NCBI GenBank assembly: GCA_963808135.1
Contig: CAWEFA010000147.1
Location: 1 to 40,722 of the forward strand
Direction of reading: 5' to 3'
Source: CAWEFA01 sp963808135
GTDB taxonomy: Bacteria > Bacteroidota > Bacteroidia > Bacteroidales > DTGW01
DNA length: 40,722 nt
Of the stretch, positions 1 through 10,127 are shown piece by piece (the first letter of the stretch is position 1; every line of letters starts with the position of its first letter). The notes under the pieces were generated by a model. That model searched no databases, had not been told where the DNA came from, and worked only from the letters and a program-made list of their open reading frames with translations. A program made the translations under genes and the position numbers.

Positions 1-75
1 TATTTTAAAAAACAAGATTAATTTTGGACGCAACATGTTTTTTAAATCGTACCCGGGACAAACAATTTATTTTAT

Positions 76-1299
76 ATGGTGAAAAGAAAAACCTGGCAAC
101 AGCCCTGGGGATATGCTGAAAGTTTTTTTATTGTATTTGGCCTTTTCATTGCCGGTCTGATTCTGGAAATAGTTACAAATCCGAAACATATACTTTTGCC
201 CGGCTGGCCTTATAACTTTTACATTTCAGTATCATACATTGCCACATTAATATTGTTGCACCATTATTTCAATGAAAATATAATTGTTCGCTGGTTATCG
301 AATGTTCCTGCAAGTGTTGGCGCGATTACTTTCTATACACTTGCTTCATTATTAATGGGAATATTGCCCCAGGACAAAGATTCAGGCGGGTTAATTTCAT
401 TGTTTGGTTTTACAAACCTGTTAAACAGTTGGTACTTTGTGTTCGCTACAATATACTTGCTTACATGCCTTGGTTTTGTAATCCTTCGCCGTTTAAAGAA
501 TTTCAACCGCCGTAACCTTGGCTTTTTGGCTAATCATTTTGGTTTGTGGCTGGTAATATTTGCCGCAAGCATCGGTTCTGGCGATTTAACAAAGTACCAG
601 GTTGTTCTGGAAAAAGGCAAAATTTCCAATATGGGTTATCTCAACGAAACCAAATACGTCAGATTGCCTTTTAATATAAAACTTGTTGATTTCAGCATCG
701 ATGAGTTTCCAGCTAAATTAGCCCTTGTCGACAAAAGAACCGGCGCTATTGATAACCAATTAAAAAACAACATGTTTTTAATTAAAAACGGCATTGAAAA
801 GCAAATTGATAATTACAAAATAAAAATTTTGAACTATTTTCCATCGACTGATTTTGACTCAATAAAGAAATTTAAACCGGCCAATGATTCGGGAGTTATT
901 CCTGCTGCTCTAATTTCAGCTATTAATGTTGAAAATGGTTCAAAAATCGAAGGATGGATAACTTGCGGGAATTCAACTGTAATGCCTATTTTCCTCGATT
1001 TGAAGAATAATTATGCTGTTACAATGACCTCGCCCGAAGCAAAAAGTTATAAATCAGTTATAGAAATTACAAGCCACAAGAGCTGCAATATAAAAGCATT
1101 GTTAGAAGTGAACAAGCCTTTTAGTTATAAAGGTTGGAAACTTTATCAGGTTAGCTATGATAAAGAAATGGGAAAGTTTTCGAAAACAAGTATAATTGAA
1201 ATTATTAAAGATCCTTGGCTTCCATTGGTTTACACCGGATTCTTTTTGTTAATTGCAGGAGCTTTATATTTGTTTTGGATAGGCAAAAATAAACGGTAA
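76..1299 (+). CDS. ResB-like cytochrome c biogenesis membrane protein
   Basis: 407 residues. Hydrophobic segments lie near residues 15-32, 45-63, 78-97, 115-137 and 153-166. A long soluble domain of about 200 residues follows, then one C-terminal membrane helix after a GWKLYQVSYD motif, which is the hallmark end of ResB proteins. In system II cytochrome c maturation ResB works with CcsA to deliver haem to CxxCH motifs outside the cytoplasmic membrane. In Bacteroidetes this gene usually sits in an nrfHA-resB-ccsA cluster; here no ccsA follows, and only a possible six-codon tail of an upstream gene (stop at 19-21) is visible before it. The haem-motif protein encoded at 3059-5921 could be one of its substrates, which is inference. 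The start is the ATG that opens the conserved N-terminal helix. The family call is firm; the partner is outside the window. Confidence 0.85.
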   Translation: MVKRKTWQQPWGYAESFFIVFGLFIAGLILEIVTNPKHILLPGWPYNFYISVSYIATLILLHHYFNENIIVRWLSNVPASVGAITFYTLASLLMGILPQDKDSGGLISLFGFTNLLNSWYFVFATIYLLTCLGFVILRRLKNFNRRNLGFLANHFGLWLVIFAASIGSGDLTKYQVVLEKGKISNMGYLNETKYVRLPFNIKLVDFSIDEFPAKLALVDKRTGAIDNQLKNNMFLIKNGIEKQIDNYKIKILNYFPSTDFDSIKKFKPANDSGVIPAALISAINVENGSKIEGWITCGNSTVMPIFLDLKNNYAVTMTSPEAKSYKSVIEITSHKSCNIKALLEVNKPFSYKGWKLYQVSYDKEMGKFSKTSIIEIIKDPWLPLVYTGFFLLIAGALYLFWIGKNKR

Positions 1300-1356
1300 G
1301 CTTGTAAATTAACTGGAATATAAAAAGATTAAACATATTTTAATATAAAAATAATA

Positions 1357-3018
1357 ATGAACGGAACAAGAGTTTTTCTTTTAAAATTTTTTTTTAGTAC
1401 CGTCATAATTGGTTCTTCGTTTGGCCAGGATTTGCCTAAACCGCTTCCTGAAAAGCCTAAATTGGTTGTTGGGATTGTTATAAACCAAATGCGGTACGAT
1501 TTTCTTTTCAGGTTTTGGGACAAGTTTGGAAACAATGGGTTTAAAAGATTGATAAATGAAGGGAGCCTTTATAAAAACGCCAACTATAATTATTTGTTAA
1601 CCCAATCAAGTCCGGGTTTTGCTACTATTTCTACCGGAGCCAATCCGTCTATGCATGGCATCATATCCGAACAATGGTATTTACAGCTTTCCGACAAAAC
1701 CGAAAATTGTACGGACGATGATAATGTCCAATGCATTGGAGGTTCGCCAAACGAGGATTGCGAAAAGCACTCGCCTTCGAAGTTATTGGCTTCTACTATT
1801 GGAGATGAATTAAAGCTTTCCACTTATAAAATGTCGAAAGTTATTGCCGTATCATTAGACGCCAATGCATCCGTATTGCTTGCAGGCCATTTGGCAGACG
1901 CTGCCTATTGGTTCGATCTTTCTAATGGTTGTTTTGTTTTAAGCTCGGCTTATATTAAAGAGCTTCCTAAATGGGTAAAAGATTTCAATGACAATAAATT
2001 TGCCGACACATATTTAACCGAGAAATGGGAAAAAATTCTGGCCGATAGCCTCTATTTTGAAAACCTTCCGGACAACAACAGGTATGAAGAAGGCATAAAA
2101 GGAGTTAAAACATTTCCTTACGACATGAATATATTATCTATAAAACCTGATGGCAAGCATGATTACGGAATTTTAAAATATACGCCTTTTGGAAATAATA
2201 TTACCAAGGACTTTGCTGTTTCAGCAATAGTAAATGAAAACCTGGGAAAAGGAAAAAATACCGATTTTATATTTGTCGATTTTTCAGCAACAGAATATAT
2301 AAACCAGGCCTTTGGTTTAACATCAATAGAAATAGAAGATGCTTATCTCAGGCTCGATAAAGAAATAGAACATTTTCTTAATTTCATAGATATTTATATC
2401 GGTAAAGGAAATGCGTTGGTTTTTCTTACTTCAAACCATGGCACAGCATACAGTCCTAAATTTGAAACCGACATGGGAATCCCGGTAGGATATTTCAACC
2501 AGGGACAGGCTTTGGCATTGCTTAAAAGTTATTTAAATGTTACTTATGGAAAAGGTGAATGGGTTAAATATTACAACAACCAGCAATTGTTTCTTAACCG
2601 TTTGCTTATCCAGGATTCAAAGCTTTCACTTCCGCAATTTCAGGACGATGTTGCCCAGTTTTTACTGCAATTTTCAGGGGTTACATCTGCAGTAACTTCA
2701 ACAATGCTTCAGAAAACAAATTATTCAAGCGGGATTTTTCAAAAAATGCAAAACAGCTTTCATCAAAAACGGTCGGGCGATATAATCCTTAATCTCGAAC
2801 CGGGATGGGTTGATTATAACGATGCTTTATCAGCGAATAGTTCGGCTTATAATTACGATACCCATGTGCCGCTTATATTTTATGGCTGGAATATTAACCG
2901 GCAGGTAATTTATGACCCGGTTGATATAACTGATATTGCAGCTACATTGGCAACGATACTTAATATTTCGTACCCCAATGCTTGCCAGGGAAAGCCGATT
3001 ATTCAGCTTTTTAAATGA
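1357..3018 (+). CDS. PafA-like alkaline phosphatase family protein, metal site degenerate
   Basis: 553 residues with a signal peptide (about residues 1-23, ending SSFGQ). The overall pattern is that of the PafA/type I phosphodiesterase family: an N-terminal VVGIVINQMRYDF strand, a PGFATISTG segment, a TEYINQAFG segment, TSNHG, and a C-terminal YDTHVPLIF. Active PafA binds two zinc ions through two Asp and two His/Asp pairs and uses a Thr nucleophile. Here the expected first Asp is Asn43, the Thr position is Ser84, the DxxxH pair is Glu313/Gln317, and the DH pair is Asn360/His361; only His361 and His503 are kept. Four of six metal ligands are therefore changed. The reading frame is intact, which suggests a selected, probably non-catalytic, periplasmic binding or scaffolding role. 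It starts 57 bases after the resB-like gene on the same strand. Confidence 0.85.
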   Translation: MNGTRVFLLKFFFSTVIIGSSFGQDLPKPLPEKPKLVVGIVINQMRYDFLFRFWDKFGNNGFKRLINEGSLYKNANYNYLLTQSSPGFATISTGANPSMHGIISEQWYLQLSDKTENCTDDDNVQCIGGSPNEDCEKHSPSKLLASTIGDELKLSTYKMSKVIAVSLDANASVLLAGHLADAAYWFDLSNGCFVLSSAYIKELPKWVKDFNDNKFADTYLTEKWEKILADSLYFENLPDNNRYEEGIKGVKTFPYDMNILSIKPDGKHDYGILKYTPFGNNITKDFAVSAIVNENLGKGKNTDFIFVDFSATEYINQAFGLTSIEIEDAYLRLDKEIEHFLNFIDIYIGKGNALVFLTSNHGTAYSPKFETDMGIPVGYFNQGQALALLKSYLNVTYGKGEWVKYYNNQQLFLNRLLIQDSKLSLPQFQDDVAQFLLQFSGVTSAVTSTMLQKTNYSSGIFQKMQNSFHQKRSGDIILNLEPGWVDYNDALSANSSAYNYDTHVPLIFYGWNINRQVIYDPVDITDIAATLATILNISYPNACQGKPIIQLFK

Positions 3019-3058
3019 AATTTGTAGAACCCGAGTATTTTATTCCTTGAATTGATTT

Positions 3059-5921
3059 TTATTTATTATTCGACAGATTATTTATTTGATCCAATATTTT
3101 TATTTCATCGTCATTCAACTCACCTTTCTTCTTCTTGTTGTTTAAACTGTAAGCCAGTTTTTCTAATTCTTTTTTAGCAGCAGCATTATAACCCATATCT
3201 TTTTTCAGTATTGCCCGGTTAAAAATAATCATAGAATTGTCAGGTTCCAAGGTTAGCGCTTTATCAATGTCAGCCAATGCCTGGGATTTTTTACCAAGCT
3301 GCAAATAAGCAAAGCCACGTTTGTAGAAGAACTCTGCTTCAGCCGTATAGTTGACAATTAATAAATTGAAAACATCTATTGTATTCTGCCAATGTTGAAG
3401 AGAAGCCTCTAATTCGGCTTTATGTTTTAAGGCCATGTAATTTAATGGGCTGATTTTTAAAAATCTATCACAATCAGCTATAGCGCCTGCAATATTCCCG
3501 GATTGTTCCCTAATTTCAACTCTAGAAGCTATGGGCCCTATGTTGTCAGGGTTTTGCTCAATCTCAGCAGATAATAAAGAAATGGCTTTTTCAAAATCAA
3601 TTTTAGCCAATTCTGTTTTTCCATCTTTATTGAAAAACTCTCCCCTGCTTTTATAAACATTGTAATTCTTTTGAATCTAGCAAAACAGCTTTATCATAAT
3701 CTGATTTTGCAGCTATTGCATCGCCTTTCATATCGAATAAATTTGCTCTTGCAATATAATATTCCGATTCTTTTGGATAGTTACTGATTAACCTGTTTAA
3801 CAAATTCAAAGCTTTGTCAAATTTTTTAATTTCCTGATAACAGAGGGCTGACTGATATATAGCATCTTTATCGTCAGGATAAGTATTTAGCATCTTTTCA
3901 TAAAATGGTATGGCATCCTGATATTGTTTGGTATTTCTATAAATTTCGGATATTATAGTAAACACTTTGTAATTTTTCGGATTTTTTTCTATTAATTTCA
4001 TTCCATCTTTTAATGCACCATTGTAGTCGCCTGACTTAAAACGTAGTTCGACTATTTCATTAAGCAAGGTTTCATCGTTTGGTTTTTGCTGAAGTTGTTT
4101 TTTAATAAGGTGTAAAGCTATTTTTTTGTCAGATAAGTCGTTTTTCGAACCTGTTTGTCCAAGCGCTTCATTTACCTGTATCCTGTTATAATAAGCATCG
4201 AAATATGTACTATCTAACTTAATGGCCAGATATAAAATAGCAAGAGCAGTTTTATAGTCCTTTCGTATAATAAATTCTTTAGCCCTGCTTGTATAATAAA
4301 AAGCTGAAATAGAAAAACCGTCAACAATTTTGCTTAATTTATTTTTTCCATGGGCAAAAAACTCGGGAATATTCGCTGCTTTTTTGTTGAATGACAAATT
4401 CTCAAGAAAGACAGGAGGTGAATCATTGCCATTTTCATCAATATGTGTAAGATATAATTGAGTATAAGGGCCTTTATTTTTTGAAGAAAAAACCAGCCAT
4501 TTTCCATTTGGCGACCAGGAATGCCAGGAATTCATATTATCCATATTACAATTCATTAACCTGGGTTTCCCTCCTTCAGCAGGCATAATATAAAGTTTGC
4601 TGTCTTTTTGTAACAGCATGAAATTTTCAGCCTGGCAAAATACAATCCATTTGCCATCTGGTGAATATCGGGCAAAATAATTGCTTTTGTTGTTGTTTGA
4701 AGCGCCTGGAATTGGTTTGGCTTCGCCTCCCTTGCCCTTATTAAAATCAAGACGGTATAAATCAAATTTAAAATTCTTTTTCTTTGAAAGAAATTCTTCT
4801 ACCTCCTCAGGTTTAAGCATGATACCTGTAAATTTTTCAATTTTAGAAGAATAGTACCTTTTAGACCTGGCAAATATTACTTTTGTCCCATCAGGCGACC
4901 AGTTAGGGTTGCTTTGTACATACTCTTTATTACAGGCGCCTGGCAATTCATAAATTTTTTTTGTTTCCCGGTCATAAACGGCTATTATCCCTTTAATTGG
5001 AAAAAAAAGCTGCGAATAGGTCAGATTATTATCTACCGGAACAAAAACGGAACGATCTTTAACGGTTGATAAAACATATTTGCCATCGGGTGAAATTTGG
5101 GATAGTAAACCAAACGTGAATTCTCCATCTTCCCTTCTATAGTCGCTCCAGGTCATAATCTTATCAATAGTTAAAATCGTCGTGTCCTTAATTGGGGCAA
5201 TAACGTAAGATCCTTTATCATTTGCATAATCTACGTCCATAGCCAATATAGAAGCATCTTTCGGAAATGAATGGCAATTGCCACACACAGGTAAATTATC
5301 CAGTATTTTTCGAGGTTTACCACCTTCAATATTTCCAATATACCATTCAATTTTTACAACATTTTTTACAGCATAGCTAAATGGTAATGGCACTTCTCTA
5401 TAAAATACTGAAGCGTCCACAGAATCGCGTGAAGTAGAAAAGTAAATCTTGCCGGATGAGTATTTTTTGTTAAAAGGCCGTTTACTCTCCCCAACAATTG
5501 TAAATAATAATGGTTCTTGGATTGATGAGGTTTTAATTGTTTGCCATATCAGAGAATCTGGTCTCCAATTTGAAGTTTTAACAATTTTTGTAAAAAGTTT
5601 TTTCCCATCATGAGTTAAAATGCAGATATGCCATTTTGCTGACGAAATCATAGTATCTCGCCACAAAAATTCAGGAGCTGATATTTCAGGAGGAAAAATG
5701 GTAAGGTTTTTTGGATAATTTATGATAATTCCGCAGGGATTTTCCTTGCCATTAGCCAGTTTTTCAAATCTGTCATTAATTTTTTTATTGTTACAGGAAT
5801 ATGTTGTTAGAAGAATGACTGGAATAATTGCAACCCATCTATTCAATGTTAGATGTCCCTTTTCCTGGTGGTTTTTAAGAATTTTCATTTTACCTTGGCT
5901 TTTATGGTTAATACTCTCCAT
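3059..5921 (-). CDS. PD40 beta-propeller / haem c motif / TPR lipoprotein, split by a frameshift
   Basis: Read as one gene of about 953 residues with one extra base near 3662. The 756-residue upstream frame ends in a TPR (…LDSKEL), and the next frame continues the same repeat (NVYKSRGEFF…KTELAKIDFEKAI) into at least three more TPRs. The total length is a multiple of three plus one. Domain order: a membrane-export segment around residues 28-43 ending TTYSC (probable lipoprotein Cys), a beta-rich region, a CxxCH haem c motif at Cys213-His217, TolB-like PD40 blades with SPDGKYV, SPDGTKV, SPDGKWI and SPNGKWL motifs, then C-terminal TPRs from about residue 540. Such proteins are envelope-bound and probably bind protein or glycan partners; their exact role is unknown. 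One haem motif links it to the ResB-like protein at 76-1299. The break may be a sequencing error, because both frames are well conserved. Confidence 0.8.
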
Positions 5922-6480
5922 TTTGTATATATATTATTTCTCTTTTTCATTATCGTTTTTTTTCTGCTTAACTGCTTCTATATTTTAGTCCCTCTTATCC
6001 TGAATCATGCATTAATATTGATATAATGCTTTTTACTATCCAGGACAAGAAGCCTTAAATAAAGGCTTAAAAGGTAAAAAATTTTTTAAAAAAAAACACT
6101 ATTCTGAATTATAAATCAAAAATTTTATTTTGATTTTTGAATTATCTTTACTTTGACTAGTCTTAAAAAAAGTTTACGGATTTCTTTGTTGGCGTAAGAG
6201 TATGAGGCAGTGTAAAAATGAACTTAATTGATTTCAAACATTAGGCAACCCATAACAGGTTTATGGAAAATTTGAAGATGTGAAAAGCTAAATTTTGGCA
6301 AATGTTTTTTCACTTTTTAGTTCCAAATGAAATATAAGCAATATTTGTGCAATAAATTATTAGACTTTATATAAGCTAAGTTTGAATATGAAACGCGGAA
6401 AATGGTTTACTGGACTTTGGAACCAATCTAATCGAGTAAATTTACTATTTGTTCATCCCAATACGTAATTTGGAATAAAA
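5922..6480. other. intergenic region, AT-rich, two small hairpins
   Basis: 559 bases without a convincing gene. It must contain the promoter of the minus-strand propeller/TPR gene. A 7-bp hairpin (aagcctt/aaggctt, 6050-6068) is followed by A/T runs, and a 9-bp AT-rich inverted repeat (aaatcaaaa at 6113-6121, ttttgattt at 6128-6136) follows. I see no tRNA, conserved RNA or repeat family here. Confidence 0.5.
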
Positions 6481-6513
6481 ACAAAAGCCTTTGTATTTCG
6501 CAAAGGCTTTTGT
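6481..6513 (-). terminator. rho-independent terminator, 13-bp perfect stem
   Basis: A 13-bp perfect inverted repeat (acaaaagcctttg / caaaggcttttgt) has a 7-base loop at 6494-6500. On the minus strand the stem runs straight into a T-rich tail (ttttgttttta). It lies 32 bases past the stop of the small minus-strand gene at 6546-6743 and probably ends that transcript. Confidence 0.8.
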
Positions 6514-6545
6514 TTCAGATAAATTTTATGCTTTTGTCAATGCTT

Positions 6546-6743
6546 CTAATAATCCTCAACTTCAAAAAAATATTCTTCATCGTCAATGGACGAGAAAACT
6601 GGTATTTGAACAAAATTAGCTGAAGTTGGATTTATTCTTTTAATTGAAAAATTGAACCGGTCATTCAATCTTCTTTCTTCCTTAGGGCTCTTATTGCTTA
6701 CCTTTCTCATAATATTTATAAAGTTTCCTTTTGTTTTGTTCAA
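6546..6743 (-). CDS. small hypothetical protein, 65 residues
   Basis: A short basic protein with an acidic-aromatic C-terminus (IDDEEYFFEVEDY). I recognise no family. It sits 156 bases downstream of the IPExxxVDY gene on the same strand, and a strong terminator lies 32 bases past its stop, so the region is probably transcribed. Low complexity and short length mean it could be a chance frame. Confidence 0.4.
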   Translation of the reverse strand: MNKTKGNFINIMRKVSNKSPKEERRLNDRFNFSIKRINPTSANFVQIPVFSSIDDEEYFFEVEDY

Positions 6744-6899
6744 CTGAATAAATTTACTAAAATTTTAAGCAATTTGCCACTTTATTGTTAATTAATTCAT
6801 GAGAAGAAATCAATTAATTCTAAAGTATTTGTCATAAAATTTCCTGTTATTTATTAGACAAAAAATTTTTGTTATTTAGAAGCATAATATAATCCGGGA

Positions 6900-7325
6900 T
6901 TAAAATAAATCGAGCCTGTTTTTTTTCTTAATAATATTTTGGCTTATTAATAATACAGAAATAATCCCGTGATTTTTTTTCGGCATTTGTAAAACAGTTT
7001 CCTTTATGTTTGAATCAATTTCACCTCTTATAAAAAGAATGTAATCTATATTCTGAAACTCATCAAAATAATAGACAGAACCTGCTCGGTTTTCCAAAAG
7101 GGAATATTTTAGCAATTGCGCCTCATCATCAAATTGAAATAAACGATACTCAAAAGAGTTCCTTGTTTTAGGTTTGCTGAAAACCAGTTTTTCTGATTGC
7201 GATAAACTAATATGCAACAAATTGTTGATTTCCCATGATAATTTCAGGATACTTTCGGAAGAAACTATCCCGAAAATCATGAGCGGAGAATCAACCTGTG
7301 CTTTTAAAATAATATTTTTTGCCAA
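6900..7325 (-). CDS. IPExxxVDY-like family protein
   Basis: 141 residues, soluble, no signal peptide. The pattern of this Bacteroidetes-specific family is visible: an N-terminal LSWEINNLLHISL helix, a central FEYRLFQFDDEAQLLKYSLLEN block, and FDEFQNIDYILFIRG, which matches the family's IPExxxVDYxLxI signature with Phe-Asp-Glu in place of Ile-Pro-Glu. Function is unknown. In many relatives it lies near acpP/fabF/rnc or pyruvate kinase, but none of these is seen here. The start ATG at 7325 gives the usual family length. Confidence 0.7.
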   Translation of the reverse strand: MAKNIILKAQVDSPLMIFGIVSSESILKLSWEINNLLHISLSQSEKLVFSKPKTRNSFEYRLFQFDDEAQLLKYSLLENRAGSVYYFDEFQNIDYILFIRGEIDSNIKETVLQMPKKNHGIISVLLISQNIIKKKNRLDLF

Positions 7326-7469
7326 CGAATTTTTATTTTATGATCTGGGAAAACAAAATACAAACCCTCAATCCTGATGAATGTAAGTAGCTAATTTAAA
7401 AGCGCAAAGTTCAACCTTGCAATGTAACATGCACGATAAAGCAATAAATAAAAGGTTTCTCGAATACTT

Positions 7470-8579
7470 TTATTTCATTCCGTAAAGCTTGCGATAAAAC
7501 CTGAAATGCATGGCAAGTTTATATAAAATGCTGGAAGCCCATACCAAGAAACGGTCCCATGCATTCTTTGGCGGAAACAAATGGTAATCTATTGTTGTAC
7601 TGGTTTTCAGATTAATAAAACCCCAGTCTATGTAAACCCCTTCTATTTTGTGAATTGTTTCAACGATCTCTTTAGTCACATTCTCCCATGGGCAAATATC
7701 TTTAAACATAGAACCGGTATCACCCAAAACTTTATATTCCGGGTATATTCCATCATACATTTGTACAACCGATAAATGAAGTATCTTGGAAAGATTATAA
7801 TCCAAACCCGCTCTTTTAAATATTTCCATATCTACTGCTACAGCGTTATTTCCGCCAAAAAGCATTTTAAGTTCTTTAGGACGGGGTATTTTATAACCCT
7901 GGAAACCATCGGAGGCTAACCATGCATCGACAAATGCAAAATGCACAGGGAAATTTCGAATAGAACGCGAGGTTACTATCCATACGTCGCTTTTCATATG
8001 ATACTTTTCAACTTTTAGCCTCGTTGGGAAACAGCCGTAAATATTTTTTACTGACAAAGTCATCCAGTCGTCTTCATGTGATTTACATTTGGCAAAACTG
8101 ATCCTGAAATCAGCATCTCTCCATGATATACCCACCGTATCTTTCATTTTTTTTATTTTTCCATTATCAGCTTTATACAAATAATTGTAAGGAACTGCTT
8201 CAAGAGTGTTGTCAACAATTTTGTACCTGCCATTAGGCTTATATCCTACATGTTCAGCCACAAATTTAACATTGTCGTTTTTTAACATTCGTGCAACGTC
8301 ATGTTGGGCTTCGCATATCGAAATATCAGTAAAACCTAATGTAATAATATGATCAACTAAACATTCAACCAAATCTTTATCGGTAATTACAGCCGGCCAT
8401 CCTGCCTGGCCTACAAAAACCATTATATTTGGTTTAATGATAATTTTATATTTACTCTTTTCTTTTTTAGAATCTTCAAATGCTTTTAAAAGGTTGGCAT
8501 CGAAGTTTGTCATAGCAATCAATTCTTTGAATGAGGCTATTTTATCGGTACCTCTGATGGCGCATACTGTGTTTTCCAT
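7470..8579 (-). CDS. DUF362 domain protein
   Basis: 369 residues. KIIIKPNIMVF near residue 47, DLVECLVDHIITLGFTDISICEAQ near 85-107 and NIYGCFPTRLKVEKYH near 178 are DUF362 features. Many DUF362 proteins carry 4Fe-4S ferredoxin motifs; none is seen here (no CxxCxxC). The C-terminus is basic and aromatic with a possible amphipathic helix. It is the last gene of a minus-strand operon with the metallophosphoesterase (35 bases upstream) and the CPBP protease. Its substrate is unknown, and the operon partners suggest a membrane-linked role. Confidence 0.8.
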   Translation of the reverse strand: MENTVCAIRGTDKIASFKELIAMTNFDANLLKAFEDSKKEKSKYKIIIKPNIMVFVGQAGWPAVITDKDLVECLVDHIITLGFTDISICEAQHDVARMLKNDNVKFVAEHVGYKPNGRYKIVDNTLEAVPYNYLYKADNGKIKKMKDTVGISWRDADFRISFAKCKSHEDDWMTLSVKNIYGCFPTRLKVEKYHMKSDVWIVTSRSIRNFPVHFAFVDAWLASDGFQGYKIPRPKELKMLFGGNNAVAVDMEIFKRAGLDYNLSKILHLSVVQMYDGIYPEYKVLGDTGSMFKDICPWENVTKEIVETIHKIEGVYIDWGFINLKTSTTIDYHLFPPKNAWDRFLVWASSILYKLAMHFRFYRKLYGMK

Positions 8580-8614
8580 AATGAATGTTTTTTAATTGTT
8601 AATTTATAACTTAT

Positions 8615-10123
8615 TTAACCATTTTTCTGTTTTACTATTATCATTGGTTCAGACCTTCCCGCATCATCGTTCCAGCGTTGCAATTCGTTGGGGATAATGT
8701 TTCCCGCAGAATCGCTTTTTAAATGGACGAATATGTAGGTTTTGTCGTCCCTTACAGCAGCGCTTGATATTTCAATCATAGGTATCCATGTGCCGGAATT
8801 ATAAAACCAGCGGTTGTCGTAATCAACCTGGTCGGGATAGTGCGTGTGGCCGAATATCACAAACCGAAAATTTTTATTCTTATCAAATACTTTTTCAGCA
8901 AAACCTGAGAGATAATCAGGTTCTTCAAGCCGAAAGTAAGCCACTATTTGTGCGAAAAAATATGATAAGGCAGCCCCGAAAATTGCTTTCACCGGCGTTA
9001 ACACTATTGCAGCGCTTTTTGAAGATAGCCAATCAGTTAACCTGGGCATAAAAGAACATTGATGCAGCCAAATCCATGCCGATACCAATATCCATAAAAT
9101 AATAAATACAACAGGTATGGCATAAATCAGAAAATCACGGAACATGTATTTATAATATTTTTTAGGTATAATTTTCAGCATAAAAGGAATATGCTGAAAA
9201 AACACTTTCACTCCCAGGAAAAAATGCTCCCGCATTAAAAGGTGTAATATACTTTCCCTGGGTTTTACATTATCCATGAATGGATAAACAAGTTCAACCT
9301 GGTTCAGCAAATAACGATTAAAAAATGAACCGAACGGTATGTTAAGTTCCTGCTTGTTTTTCATAAGGGGCGATCCTACAACATGCGAAAATTTATCAAA
9401 GCGATGCCCATGTTCAACGTAAAGTTGATTATCTATAATCAGGGCTTTATCGGAAAAAATAATATTTGGAAGAACTATTTCTTCTAAAACCCGTGATAAA
9501 TCTTTATTAACTGAAACTGAAATATGTTCGGCTATCACATACCGTAAATAATTTCTAACGCTTTGCCAGTACCATTCGAGATCATGGTTGCCTTTAACAA
9601 TTATAAGCCGGTGACCGTTTGTCAACCATCCGGCCAGCGCATCGAAAAACTGGGCATGTCCTTTAGCGGCAACAAATAACCTCCATACCGATTTGAAATC
9701 ATTGGTTTTAAAACCATAATTTTTTTCTTTTTTCGAAATGGATTTTTTAAGCTCAGGAATGTTCTTAGAGATTCCAACTTGTTTAAGAATTTGTTCCCAT
9801 TCTTCGAAATCTTCATTATTAGAAGGATATTCAATAATTCGCAAAAAATCAATAAAATCCCCGTTAATAATTAACATCGAGCCTTTTTCATTTAGCCGGC
9901 TTTGGCAATTTTCAATAAACCGTTGAAATGAATTATCGCTTAAAAAATTTTCTGTGCCGCCGTACTTGCCGTCAATGTCTTTGCCCGAGGCAAGGTGAAG
10001 GTCGCTTATCACAAATATTTCCTTCTTATCCGATGAAAGTGAAAGGATTTGTTCCTTATAATTGTAAGGATATTTCTCCTCGCAATGAGCAAGGATTTCG
10101 GCTATATCTTGGTTGTAAAGCAT
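8615..10123 (-). CDS. membrane-anchored metallophosphoesterase
   Basis: 502 residues. The five calcineurin-like motifs are present: SDLHLA (Asp41, His43), NGDFIDF, KGNHDLEW, VEHGHRFD and FGHTHYPD. Two hydrophobic segments near residues 330-352 and 370-392 lie between the fourth and fifth motifs, so the enzyme is probably membrane-anchored with an insert. The substrate cannot be told from sequence; UDP-2,3-diacylglucosamine hydrolases (LpxH) share the fold but are smaller. The start lies 4 bases after the stop of the CPBP gene, so the two are translationally close. The call is firm at superfamily level only. Confidence 0.85.
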   Translation of the reverse strand: MLYNQDIAEILAHCEEKYPYNYKEQILSLSSDKKEIFVISDLHLASGKDIDGKYGGTENFLSDNSFQRFIENCQSRLNEKGSMLIINGDFIDFLRIIEYPSNNEDFEEWEQILKQVGISKNIPELKKSISKKEKNYGFKTNDFKSVWRLFVAAKGHAQFFDALAGWLTNGHRLIIVKGNHDLEWYWQSVRNYLRYVIAEHISVSVNKDLSRVLEEIVLPNIIFSDKALIIDNQLYVEHGHRFDKFSHVVGSPLMKNKQELNIPFGSFFNRYLLNQVELVYPFMDNVKPRESILHLLMREHFFLGVKVFFQHIPFMLKIIPKKYYKYMFRDFLIYAIPVVFIILWILVSAWIWLHQCSFMPRLTDWLSSKSAAIVLTPVKAIFGAALSYFFAQIVAYFRLEEPDYLSGFAEKVFDKNKNFRFVIFGHTHYPDQVDYDNRWFYNSGTWIPMIEISSAAVRDDKTYIFVHLKSDSAGNIIPNELQRWNDDAGRSEPMIIVKQKNG

Positions 10124-10127
10124 ATTG

